Below, in pieces: positions 9,288-17,436 of a stretch of 23,122 bases of DNA; within the stretch, counting starts at the first letter, position 1, and each line of letters opens with the position of its first letter. The notes under the pieces were generated by a model. It did no database searches. It worked only from the letters and a program-made list of their open reading frames with translations, and had not been told where the DNA came from. The DNA is from Nemertoderma westbladi (lineage: Eukaryota > Xenacoelomorpha > Nemertodermatida > Nemertodermatidae), in assembly GCA_032718475.1 (NCBI GenBank), contig JAUCBJ010003986.1, positions 1 through 23,122 of the forward strand, given 5' to 3'. The translations under genes were made by a program, and so were the position numbers.

Positions 9288-9883
9288 ACTCTCGCCCCTG
9301 GTAAAGAGAGTGATGGCCCATTACAGTTCTTGGAATACACTGTGTAAAGCGATTACGTATTTGAAACGGCTTTTCCATCATCATTATTCCAAGACTAAAG
9401 AAATTCACAACGCCATCCCAAGAGAAGTTGAAAAGGTTAATGCTATCAAAGACCTTCCCACTTATCGGCTGTCCACTAAGATTTTAATAGACAAGATCAC
9501 TCATCAGGAGCATGACAATACCAACAAGAAACTACCGAGGCTTCTACAGTGCCATGAGGATCCGGAGAAGTATTTCCTGTTGATAAAAAATCCACAGATG
9601 CGCTTAAAGGATTCTTTGTCCAGTATGATGTTTGATGGATTCATACGTGTTGGAGGGAGATTAACTAATGCACCACTTTCCTTTGACACTAAGTACCCCA
9701 TCATCATTAGAAATCTTGAAATACAAATCAAGATGATTGTAGATGTCCATAGTAATCTTTATCATGCTGGTAGGGAACAAGTTCTTAGCGAAGTTAGATG
9801 CGCTATTATTTTTATAAGCCGCGTAAGGCACTAAACCAAGTTCTTAGGAACTGTATACCCTGTTGGAAAGCATTTAGTAGGCC
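9288..9883 (+). pseudogene. BEL integrase N-terminal zinc-binding domain, truncated
   Basis: The frame 9310-9834 starts with His-Tyr-Ser-Ser-Trp-Asn-Thr-Leu, which matches the BEL block 'FSSW..L' at the start of the integrase part. Further on come Phe-Ile-Arg-Val-Gly-Gly-Arg-Leu and Asp-Val-His-Ser-Asn-Leu-Tyr-His-Ala-Gly, the two zinc-binding histidines. A one-base shift near 9798-9805 moves the reading to a frame with Arg-Asn-Cys-Ile-Pro-Cys-Trp (about 9849-9869), the two zinc-binding cysteines. The HHCC module is therefore complete but frameshifted. The catalytic DDE core should follow, but the sequence ends at TTAA plus 27 G at 9885, and no integrase core is seen beyond the fold-back element. 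Confidence 0.85.
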
Positions 9884-9884
9884 T

Positions 9885-11033
9885 TTAAGGGGGGGGGGGG
9901 GGGGGGGGGGGGGGGTAGCGCATTTTCTGATCAAAAAGTCGAATTTTTGAAACATATCCTATCTGATCCAGAATTTAATGCTGAATCCAAATATGGAAAC
10001 CGTTTTCCCATATCTTGCTTAGTTTTCGAGATATCTGGGATAGAAGATACTGGCTCCGATATATCGCGATGTCGGTAAAGGCGATGAAGTTTGGGGTTTG
10101 CATTCAATTTCTGTAAATTTCTGTGCTCAGTGGTGCTAATTGGATGTCTCCACGAGAAAGAGCATAAAATTTTAATTGAGAAGGTATTTTTGTATGATTA
10201 TTGGACCTACTGATCAGTTTATAAGACAACTTCAAGTCTCCGGAATGAAGCGAATGAAGGAATAAGCGACTCTGCGGTCTTTGCGGGATTATACGGAATA
10301 GACTTATCGGTCATCGGAGATCTTCAAAATGTATAATCTCCAGTTCTAGTGGTCGTACGAAGTTCGTTTTAGGCTCATTCGAAAGCTCTTTTCTTAGAGA
10401 ACAAAGTTATCATTTGATTTAAGACAAAATGTTTGTAAAGCAACATAACATGAATTTGGGTAAAATATGCCTTGGAAATTTTGTTCAAGTTATGATTGTT
10501 CAGGCAGCTTTCAAGACTTTGCCAAACCAAATGGTAACTTTGGTCTCTGAGAAAAGAGCTTTCGAATGAGCCCAAAACGAACTTCGTACGACCACTAGAA
10601 GTGGAGATTATACATTTTGAAGATCTCCGATGACCGATAAGTCTATTCCGTGTAATCCAGCAAAGACCGCAGAGTCGCTTATTCGAGTCCCGTCTTCATT
10701 CTGGAGACTTGAAGTTTGTCTTATAAACTGATCAGTAGGTCCAATAATCATACAAAAATACCTTCTCAATTAAAATTTTATGCTCTTTCTCGTGGAGACA
10801 TCCAATTAGCACCACTGAGCACAGAAATTTGCAGAAATTGAATGCAAACCCCAAACTTCATCGCCTTTACCGACATCGCGATATATCGGAGCCAGTATAT
10901 TCTATCCCAGATATCTCGAAAACTAAGCAAGATATGGGAAAACGGTTTCCATATTTGGATTCAGCATGAAATTCTGCATCAGTGGCACCCACCGATATAC
11001 TTAAAAGACAAAATTTCTAGAATCAGTGGTTAA
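9885..11033. mobile_element. Fold-back element with ~460-bp inverted arms
   Basis: The left arm 9964-10420 and right arm 10524-10981 are near-identical inverted copies around a spacer of about 100 bp. They could form a very long hairpin. Arm sequence includes GGACCTACTGATCAGTTTAT near 10204 and its complement near 10723-10742. TTAA occurs at the putative outer limits (9885-9888 and 11030-11033), and the left end is 27 consecutive G (9889-9915). No transposase or other gene is seen; the small reading frames inside are repeat shadows. I infer a non-autonomous DNA element, possibly TTAA-specific. The outer 20-80 bp do not form a clean terminal inverted repeat, so the exact limits and the superfamily are uncertain. 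Confidence 0.7.
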
Positions 11034-11864
11034 CGTCCCCAGATATGTTCTGGAATAAATTGGTGCCCATCTTAATGTAAATTAATAAAATTCACGGGAA
11101 TAAATCCAAATTCATAATTTATTATGAATTAAATAAAATTGTCAATTTTAGACATTATTATAATATTCCTTAAAATTAATCAATTAATAGATCATGGGAG
11201 CAGAGATTCACCCCTAATAATCAATGTGAGAGAATCCCCTGTATGCATTGAATAGATGGCAAAATTAACAAACACCACATATAAGGGAGTCATAATAACC
11301 TTAGAGCCACTATTAAATAGCATCCCAGATCTGTATGCATGATGAATACTCTAATTTCTATTGCTAGCTTTGCATAATGTCACCTTAGCAACGCCAGCGC
11401 TAGAATTAGAATATAGTTAGAGAACAATAGAAAGCTTGCCACATTAAATAGAATGCATAGTGTATAGTATCTAAGAATACACAACAACAACAGTGACATT
11501 CTGGAAGGCATTTGACTAACGGACAAATGGCCCCAAATTGTACGAATTGTGGTATGAATGTGGAATTTGTGCATTTATAGGTGAATGTTACTACTAAAGT
11601 GTGTTTACAGTATTGAACCGCAATTGTGAAAGTACTCCCTTACCTGCGACCAGTATCTCAAGCATCTTGGAGCCCTTGGGACGGACAGTAGAGTGACTCG
11701 CGCTGATTATCATTGTCGTTTTGTAGCTACTCCGTTGGCGTAAACATAATGACAGCGGTACATCAGTGCTGAGGATCTCAGGCTGTCCGGGGGCCAGTCG
11801 GGGGAAACCTCTGAGGAAGCGATGCTCGCTAGCCTTACCTATAAACTCTATAAACTCCCCTATA
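11034..11864. other. Non-coding leader upstream of the unknown zinc-knuckle frame
   Basis: The first 300 bp are AT-rich. From about 11300 the composition becomes more balanced up to the first ATG at 11865. Small minus-strand open frames at 11380-11574 and 11594-11956 show no recognisable motif and I do not call them genes. The position suggests an element leader or LTR remnant, but I found no second copy of this sequence after 15600 and no clear primer-binding site. I see no other signal here. Confidence 0.4.
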
Positions 11865-12545
11865 ATGACTGAATTGATAGAGGAAAACCTTGGTATTAAG
11901 GAGGGATATACGCAACCTCTACAAGCGTTTCTCGATAGTTTGTTGAGCGGTGACACTAGTCAATCTACGACTGCGGATGATGACCGTTACATCGAACCTC
12001 CGATGACTGGGGAACAACTTAAACGAGAACTCAATTATCGAAAATTCATCTTGCACTATACGCATTGCGATGGTACGTATATGGGTTTCTTAACTACTGA
12101 TCATCCTATCAACCTACATGATACTAATGATTTGGATACGGAGACAGAGGTGGTTTTATTAAAGTTTTACACACAATGGAGTCGAAATGACAAACCACGC
12201 ATCGAGCATGAAAGTTCTATTAGAAATCGGCTCGAAAGAGAAGATGTGGAAGAACCAGACAAACGTACGAACTTTTACGAATATCTGGAGTTCCTGCGAG
12301 AGACTTATCTCAATATCGCTAGCCAACAGCGATATTGGAAACTCGATATCCTCGATGGTATACATCCCAACCCCATGATCGAACTCAAACGATTATATTT
12401 CACGATGATGTACCTTACAGCAAATCGACCGCTACCTGTTATACCAGAGAGCTTCAAACAGATGGAGGAATACTGTAAGACGGGAGAAAGGTCACCAGCG
12501 TTTCATCTACAAGATATGCGTCTTTGGTATTATTGTGACGAATGA
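11865..12545 (+). pseudogene. Unknown Gag-like protein, N-terminal segment
   Basis: The frame is open from 11766, but the first ATG, 11865, gives a sensible start (Met-Thr-Glu-Leu-Ile-Glu-Glu). It runs 226 codons to TGA 12543-12545. The sequence is acidic and rich in Arg, Tyr and Leu. It looks helical and globular, with Phe-Tyr-Glu-Tyr-Leu-Glu-Phe-Leu-Arg-Glu and a later Trp-Tyr-Tyr-Cys. I do not recognise it. Coding character continues immediately in the +1 frame (Glu-Pro-Ile-Asn-Gln-Pro-Thr-Asn), so the TGA is either a frameshift scar or a recoding site. It belongs with the downstream segments to 15600. Confidence 0.6.
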
Positions 12546-13395
12546 ACCAATCAACCAACCAACCAATCAACAAACGGAACGCCATAAGCACCCACGGAGA
12601 CGTTGCACTAAACATAGTTTCACGCGCTATACTTACGGGAGTTTTGAGCGAAACCTATTCGACGTGCTACCCACGTTCGCCTGACTCAAATGCTCCTGGA
12701 GTAAACCCTTGACCAGAATTCCGGAATACTCGGTCAGACCTCCCCATCCCTTAGTGCGACCACAAACTCTCGATCCTAAAAGTATAACCGACCCTCCTGA
12801 GTTATACTCTCTGTTCAAAGATCTAGTTCTACCCAAACAGTTAATCGGTGGCGTTTTAACTGTCGGCCCTATGGATATCCGTCCAACCTACCTAGCCGGA
12901 TTGTGACGAGGACACTTGATCTCCCCGTTCAACCCCTATAATCGGCCCGGTTTAGCAACCATCCAACCCATTACGGAAGTGGAAGAAAGCGTAGTAAAGA
13001 ACATGCTTGAAGCGATTCGTCAAAAGGTTGGAAAGGGAACTTACGACGTTTTAGACAAACGCAAGTTGCATCAACAGGTGCAGGCTGTGAAGGAATTGTC
13101 ATTACCGCAATTTGATCGAGAGATTGAAGAGTTAGAGAGAGATATTGAACTTAGACATACATATTCGTTACAAGAATTCTTGGGTGATCGGTTTCGTAGA
13201 CAAGAAGAGATGAATCAGCTCGAGGAGAAACAGATTGAGTTGAACGAAAGAGAAGAAGCCGCTTTAGCGCAACCCGAAGCGCAAGTACTCATGACTGACC
13301 TCTATTCGAAAACCATCATACACCCCTTGATGATTCCCCAGTTTGGCTTCAACTCTTTGCCACTGCACAACCCCAACCAGTCAACACCGATTTGA
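12544..13395 (+). pseudogene. Unknown Gag-like protein, proline-rich and coiled-coil segment
   Basis: In this frame a Gln/Asn/Pro low-complexity start (a CAAC-type repeat, 12546-12576) leads to a basic patch with Pro-Arg-Arg-Arg-Cys and then a TGA near 12681. A proline-rich stretch (12709-12903) and a TGA at 12904-12906 follow, then an open piece 12916-13395 in the same phase. That last piece has a marked charged coiled coil from about 12970 to 13280, rich in Glu, Arg, Gln and Leu (for example Glu-Ile-Glu-Glu-Leu-Glu-Arg-Asp-Ile-Glu-Leu). The function is unknown. It breaks at TGA 13393-13395, where good coding moves to another frame. Confidence 0.6.
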
Positions 13396-14147
13396 GATCT
13401 CGTGAACTCATCGCTGACGCCCCCATGCTACAGCATTCTCCAATTGAAACCACTCGAGTAGACGGTATACTGGTGGAACCTCTGGAATACCGAGCCGACC
13501 TTATCCATCGTATGGTGCAAGAGGTTATTATGCGAGCGAGACCCTTGTAAATCTCATTCTACGGCATCAAACATTATCCATATTACGTCCATTTGGCTCA
13601 ATATTATATGGTGAAACCTGAGGATCCTACGCACAGCTTAAGATTTCTACCTCTAATAAACCCTTTCGATGTTGTTGAATTAGAACAGCTTCAAAAACAT
13701 CTAGACCATTTGGTTAAGTCGAACTCCTTTCGAAAGCCCTATACTGTTGCGAGAATCGAAAAGGAAGTTCCCCCTCCTTACAATCTTGATGGGTTCATCA
13801 AAACTCGATTAGTCCATTGGAATTTGAATGTGTTGTTCAAAGAAGAACGCATACAACGCTATGGAAAAGAAGATACACACACTATGCACTATTTGAAATA
13901 TTGTGATCTCCCTAATGTGAGTGATAGAGCGACATTGTGGCACCCTGTAGATATGACTTTGGAAAAGGCCACTGCCAAATGGAATGAAACTCAAAATATT
14001 ATTGAAATGTGTGGTGTCGTAACCTATGACAATGAAGGCAGAGTTCCTGTTGGAGAACTTGGAACCACGAGATTAATCCATATTCGAGGATTAGCCAGTT
14101 CTACACACGTCTTTACTCGCACTTGCTCTGACGCAACGACTTGCTGA
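13389..14147 (+). pseudogene. Unknown Gag-like protein, middle globular segment
   Basis: One phase is open from 13389 to 14147, apart from a TAA at 13548-13550. Before it lies an Arg/Glu-rich helix ending Val-Ile-Met-Arg-Ala-Arg-Pro-Leu. After it lie Tyr-Tyr-Val-His-Leu-Ala-Gln-Tyr-Tyr and a compact-looking domain with many Trp, His and Tyr. I recognise no catalytic motif. The first codon listed for the second part (13593, TTG) is not a real start, since the phase is coding-like on both sides of the TAA. The frame is lost at 14145-14147, with coding hints shifting through the other two frames over the next 100 bases. Confidence 0.6.
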
Positions 14148-15096
14148 CGAGTGCTCTGACTTTTGAAACCCTAGCATGAGAAGCGCAAAAGAGACTTAAA
14201 CACGAGCAATTCGAACTCGCACGGCGATACGTCCTGGATACCGAGCAGAAACCAGCTATGGGAATAGATGGATCCATGCTCCCGCAACCTGTATTAGAGA
14301 TGCTATTCGACGAGAGAATAATTAAAGTCAGTTCTGCGATCTACGGATATCTTCGGAATGATTTTAGGAATATGAATAATATTCCATATCCGTTCGTAGA
14401 TACCCAGCTAATAGCACCTTGGGTGGAAGGCAGAGGATTTTTCCGAGCTATGTACTGCACTACGCCGAGTGGGATCAACAAACTTCTATAGGACATTTAG
14501 CGTATCAAGAGTATGGATGGAATTTTAAGATTGGGAATCTGCTCAACTATCAGCAAGTCTATGGCGACCATTATTCCCGTTTATATTTCGATGGACCATT
14601 AACGGCACCAGGAGCGGTTTATAGTTTTATGAGTGTGCCCATCCGTCCCTCCTTAGCCATTTATACCATATTCGAAAATACAGCCCTTTCCGGATGGTTA
14701 GCTGATGTGTGCAGTCGCACTATACGTTTACACCCCTTAATCTTGGGAACCAAACTCGCGAAATTAGATGAACATAACAAATTCATCCGATTTGAATGTT
14801 TCAGGTGCTTTCTGACTCCGTTTCGGAATGTTGATAGTCAGTTTAAAGAACACGCACTGACCAAACTCAGCCTGCGAGATTCCACCACTGAGAAATTAGA
14901 TAGTGCCGGATTCGCTATCTTCAAAGACGTATGCATACAGAATATGCATTCTACTGTCCTACAGAGACCTAAAATCCTTTCAGTATATTCGGTTATGGAA
15001 ATACAAATTGTAGAACCCACACCTAGAATGACTACACCCATAGAAATTCTGCTGACTGACGAGGAACCCATTTGTATGGGGGCGGATGAAATTTAA
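14148..15096 (+). pseudogene. Unknown Gag-like protein, C-terminal globular segment
   Basis: An Arg/Lys/Glu helix (about 14180-14250, with one TGA) leads to the open piece 14258-14491. Coding then steps to another frame (14419-15096) within the overlap. The second piece is rich in aromatic residues and Leu, with Trp-Asn-Phe-Lys-Ile-Gly and Tyr-Ser-Arg-Leu-Tyr-Phe-Asp-Gly, and it ends in an acidic, Thr/Pro-containing tail before TAA 15094-15096. I find no known enzyme motif. Together with its neighbours it forms the large central body of one protein, now broken by at least four frameshifts. Confidence 0.6.
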
Positions 15097-15600
15097 CCCA
15101 CCGTCCCTTGTAGTAGTGATGATGACCACAAGCTGGAGTGGTATCAAGGCCCACAACGTCTCACTGCCTATGATTACTGACACACCAGCTATGTATCTAG
15201 GAAACGCTGCCATTTATGTGCTTCCCGTGATCACACCACTACTTTGACCTCCGACGAACTTTGTTCCTACTTCAAAGATAAACCCCCAATGGAGATATAT
15301 TGTGCTTATTGTCGAGTCAATAATCAACATATCTTCGCAGTCTGTCCACAGTTCATGACACAATGTCATTACTGTCATTTAAAGGGACACGCTAGTTGGG
15401 ATTGCCCTTTTAGCCCCGACATGCTACATTTTCCCCTACATTCCCACAAAAACCCAAAAGCTCAAATTACGAAATCACTAGCCATTGGATATTATTCTCT
15501 TTATTTACATGTTCACATGTTAGTCACCGTCCAATCAGTATACCTTCCCCCCTACGTCACCCCATACACTGAATTACCGGATCCATTGGTTACGGGTTGA
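15097..15600 (+). pseudogene. Unknown Gag-like protein, zinc-knuckle tail
   Basis: This is in the same phase as 14419-15096, crossing TAA 15094 and TGA 15178. It contains three Cys/His clusters. The first is Cys-His-Leu-Cys with a His five residues on (15208-15234), lacking its last Cys. The second is a near-canonical CX2CX5HX4C (15301-15345). The third is a perfect CX2CX4HX4C (Cys-His-Tyr-Cys ... Gly-His ... Cys, 15364-15405). The last is a textbook retroelement nucleocapsid zinc knuckle for single-stranded nucleic acid. The frame ends at TGA 15598-15600, but the same phase looks coding to about 15830 with one more TGA at 15727. The knuckles at the end of a long protein without enzyme motifs suggest Gag. 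BEL, another LTR class or an endogenous viral gene remain possible. Confidence 0.68.
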
Positions 15601-15830
15601 TGGCATGGAAACTGGTCCCTGATTGGGAGTTCTTGCATGTTCCATACGTTCTACGACGTTCCATATGATTCATGCTTTGTGAACTACTTGAGGCAAGAAT
15701 ATTCTGGCAGGCCTTCAGTAGAGTTGTGATTACCTTATTCACTTCCTAACCCTTTTTGCCCAGAAACACCAGTGGCTAGAAAGATTACAGAATGCAAATC
15801 TATTAAACGTTTACGTTTGCATTCATTTAA

Positions 15831-16424
15831 CCATCCTTCAATACTCACTGCAATACATACTGACTGTCTGATATTGCCGCAACACTGCATTTTTATATTC
15901 TGTTGTTATTGTATCATATGGAATCATGTTAATAGTTGGAGAATACTTACGAATAACCGGTAGATGTCTTGGTTTTCATGATCATTGAGGTAAGAGGAGG
16001 GGTTTACTATTCACAATTAAACATTTCATTTCATTTAATCACCAGGGCAGAAATAACTCCAGAAAGATAGTCTATATTTCCAGTTCAAATAACAGTGGTA
16101 TGTATCAGTTTATGCTGTTTCATAGTCCCCAACGTACGTGAGTTAAGTTCTTCCTATGCAAGTAAAATCGGTGACTGTTGGCAAAGTTAGTGTGTTTTAG
16201 TAATATTACCCGTCCGTGTGAGAGTGTGAAGTGAACGTTCAATAAATACATTCCTAAAGGATGTAAACATTTGCGTTATCTTATGCCCACCCATTGTAGT
16301 TAGTATAAGTCATATTTCTGCGTAGTATTTAGAGCGCAACACCTGAAAGGAACTCTCAGTATTTAACGGAAAATAAACATAGTTTTTGGAGATTATATAG
16401 TAAAGCTCGACCAAATAATACAAG
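15831..16424. other. Non-coding DNA after the zinc-knuckle pseudogene
   Basis: I see no gene. A purine tract, AAGAGGAGGGG, lies near 15992-16002 and could be a relic polypurine tract. An AATAAA lies at 16241-16246. These would fit the 3' end of an LTR element after the zinc-knuckle frame. Without a matching 5' repeat in the window I leave this as a suggestion only. Confidence 0.35.
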
Positions 16425-16561
16425 GTATCCTACGGCTTGTTCCTACGACTTTCTACCATCGAATCCAGTCTCCCACCTCCGGTGGGTCACAAAGTATCCT
16501 ACGTCTTGTTCCTACGACTTTCTGCCATCGAATCCAGTCTCCCACCTCTGGTGGGTCATAC
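16424..16561. repeat. 69-bp tandem duplication with a CCCACC/GGTGGG hairpin
   Basis: Two adjacent copies with a period of 69 bp differ at only a few bases. Each contains TATCCTACG, TTGTTCCTACGACTTTCT, CATCGAATCCAGTCTC and the perfect short hairpin CCCACCTCCGGTGGG (in the second copy the loop centre is TCT). The ATCGAATCC part resembles a tRNA T-arm, but I cannot fold a full tRNA. No coding sequence overlaps. Confidence 0.8.
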
Positions 16562-16957
16562 GCCGCGCTAGACTGGCTTCGACTGTGTTCATCTGCACTT
16601 ACATAAATCTATACCGCCGTGGGGACAAGTTTGTTGTTGTAGTGCTAGCTGCTAAACACACCTCAATTGAAATAGCTATAAAAAACAAGAACGGGTTGAG
16701 ATCTCGAAAAACCGTTTTCAGATTTGAAATCTCCATTAAAATTAGGTTTAGAATCGATCATAACCCAAAAAGAGAATTTTTAACCCCATATGGCGGCAGG
16801 CTTGTCCCAATTATTCTAATAAATTATAATAAAATAATCACTATAATTATTATGCTGCACACAACGACCGTTTGACCTACAGTACTGCAGTACACAGTAA
16901 GTTTACTTTACAGTGTGCTATTTATAATAATACCAGAATACCGTTATGTAATAATAC
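16562..16957. other. AT-rich non-coding stretch
   Basis: A 96-codon open frame (16585-16875) is basic, has no recognisable motif and a poor Val/Ile/Lys composition; I do not support it as a gene. GGGGACAAG near 16620 and CTTGTCCC near 16801 are inverted and might mark a decayed small element. A palindromic GTACTGCAGTAC lies at about 16882-16893. Confidence 0.35.
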
Positions 16958-16993
16958 CAAGGCCATCTAAACAACGTTGTTTAGATGGCCTTG
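16958..16993. repeat. Perfect 36-bp palindrome without spacer
   Basis: The 18 bases CAAGGCCATCTAAACAAC at 16958-16975 are followed at once by their exact reverse complement at 16976-16993. Both sides are flanked by the motif AATAATACC (before 16958 and again from about 17001), so part of the flank is also duplicated. The structure could extrude as a cruciform, or it may mark a small inverted duplication or an assembly fold-back. Confidence 0.9.
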
Positions 16994-17073
16994 AGCTTGA
17001 ATAATACCAAGGACTACTGACTAACTAATACCGACTGACGAGGAACTGGACGCAATAAAAATTCATCCCTCTC

Positions 17074-17267
17074 CAGGGGAAATTGGACGCAAATATCAGA
17101 TGATTACTCTCAAAAATAAAACTGTAACCTGTTCAATTGTGTTTAGTTTATTGTTTTGGTTAAAATAACGTGCCACTGTAACCTGCTGCTTTCCCTAAAT
17201 TGAGAATTTAACATTGAGGCGGGATATTAATTTGCCAAGGCTGGTTTTGCGTCCAGTTTCCCCCCTG
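17074..17267. mobile_element. Small hAT-like MITE upstream of the ILVBL-type gene
   Basis: The ends are inverted repeats: CAGGGGAAATTGGACGCAAA from 17074 and the complement of CAGGGGGGAAACTGGACGCA ending at 17267. CAGGGG termini are typical of hAT elements. The 8-bp flanks, TCCCTCTC and TCTCTGTA, match only partly, so the target duplication is eroded or my end points are slightly off. A third AACTGGACGCAA lies just outside at about 17044. It has no coding capacity. It sits 170 bp before the start codon of the downstream gene and could affect its promoter region. Confidence 0.5.
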
Positions 17268-17401
17268 TCTCTGTATTGCTGAACTGCAGTACTGCTGTAT
17301 TTGATACTTATTTATTACAGTATTAAATTCAGTATCGGTAATTCAGTAAATATAAATAATAATATAATATCTGAATATTAATAGGCCTAATCATTATTAT
17401 A

Positions 17402-17420
17402 CATTTTTTTCATTATCAGT
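17402..17420 (+). promoter_or_regulatory. Possible 3' splice site of a 5'-UTR intron
   Basis: A T-rich tract followed by CATTATCAG (AG at 17418-17419) lies 17 bases before the ATG at 17437. This has the form of an animal 3' splice site. If used, the coding sequence would sit in one exon preceded by a non-coding exon further upstream. I cannot identify the matching donor, so this is only a candidate. Confidence 0.35.
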
Positions 17421-17436
17421 AGAAAGAAAGACAGAC

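Larger units (their letters stand above)
3024..9883 (+). mobile_element. BEL/Pao-type LTR retrotransposon, degenerate internal region
   Basis: The plus strand reads in the BEL/Pao order: gag with a coiled coil, a DUF1759-like capsid region and CCHC knuckles; a DSG aspartic protease; reverse transcriptase with Tyr-Ile-Asp-Asp; an RNase H/Pao-peptidase-type region; and an integrase HHCC zinc-binding domain. Frames change many times and several stops interrupt it. Parts of the RT core and of the RT-RNase H connection are deleted, and the integrase catalytic core is missing. No LTR pair was found. A hAT-type MITE sits at 8460-9287, and the element is cut off at a TTAA/poly-G junction at 9885. It is an inactive genomic copy. 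The individual parts are listed separately. Confidence 0.85.

Noticed and set aside
11594-11956. Minus-strand 120-codon open frame before the unknown zinc-knuckle frame
   Set aside because: No recognisable motif, and it overlaps the start of the well-supported plus-strand coding region.
15992-16400. 3' LTR after a purine tract, with AATAAA at 16241
   Set aside because: No matching 5' copy in 11034-11864 or elsewhere in the window, and no clear TG...CA limits.
16424-16561. Tandem tRNA genes
   Set aside because: Unit length and one T-arm-like string fit loosely, but no acceptor stem or full cloverleaf can be drawn.
16585-16875. 96-codon plus-strand open frame
   Set aside because: No motif, AT-driven Lys/Ile composition, no convincing context; likely chance.
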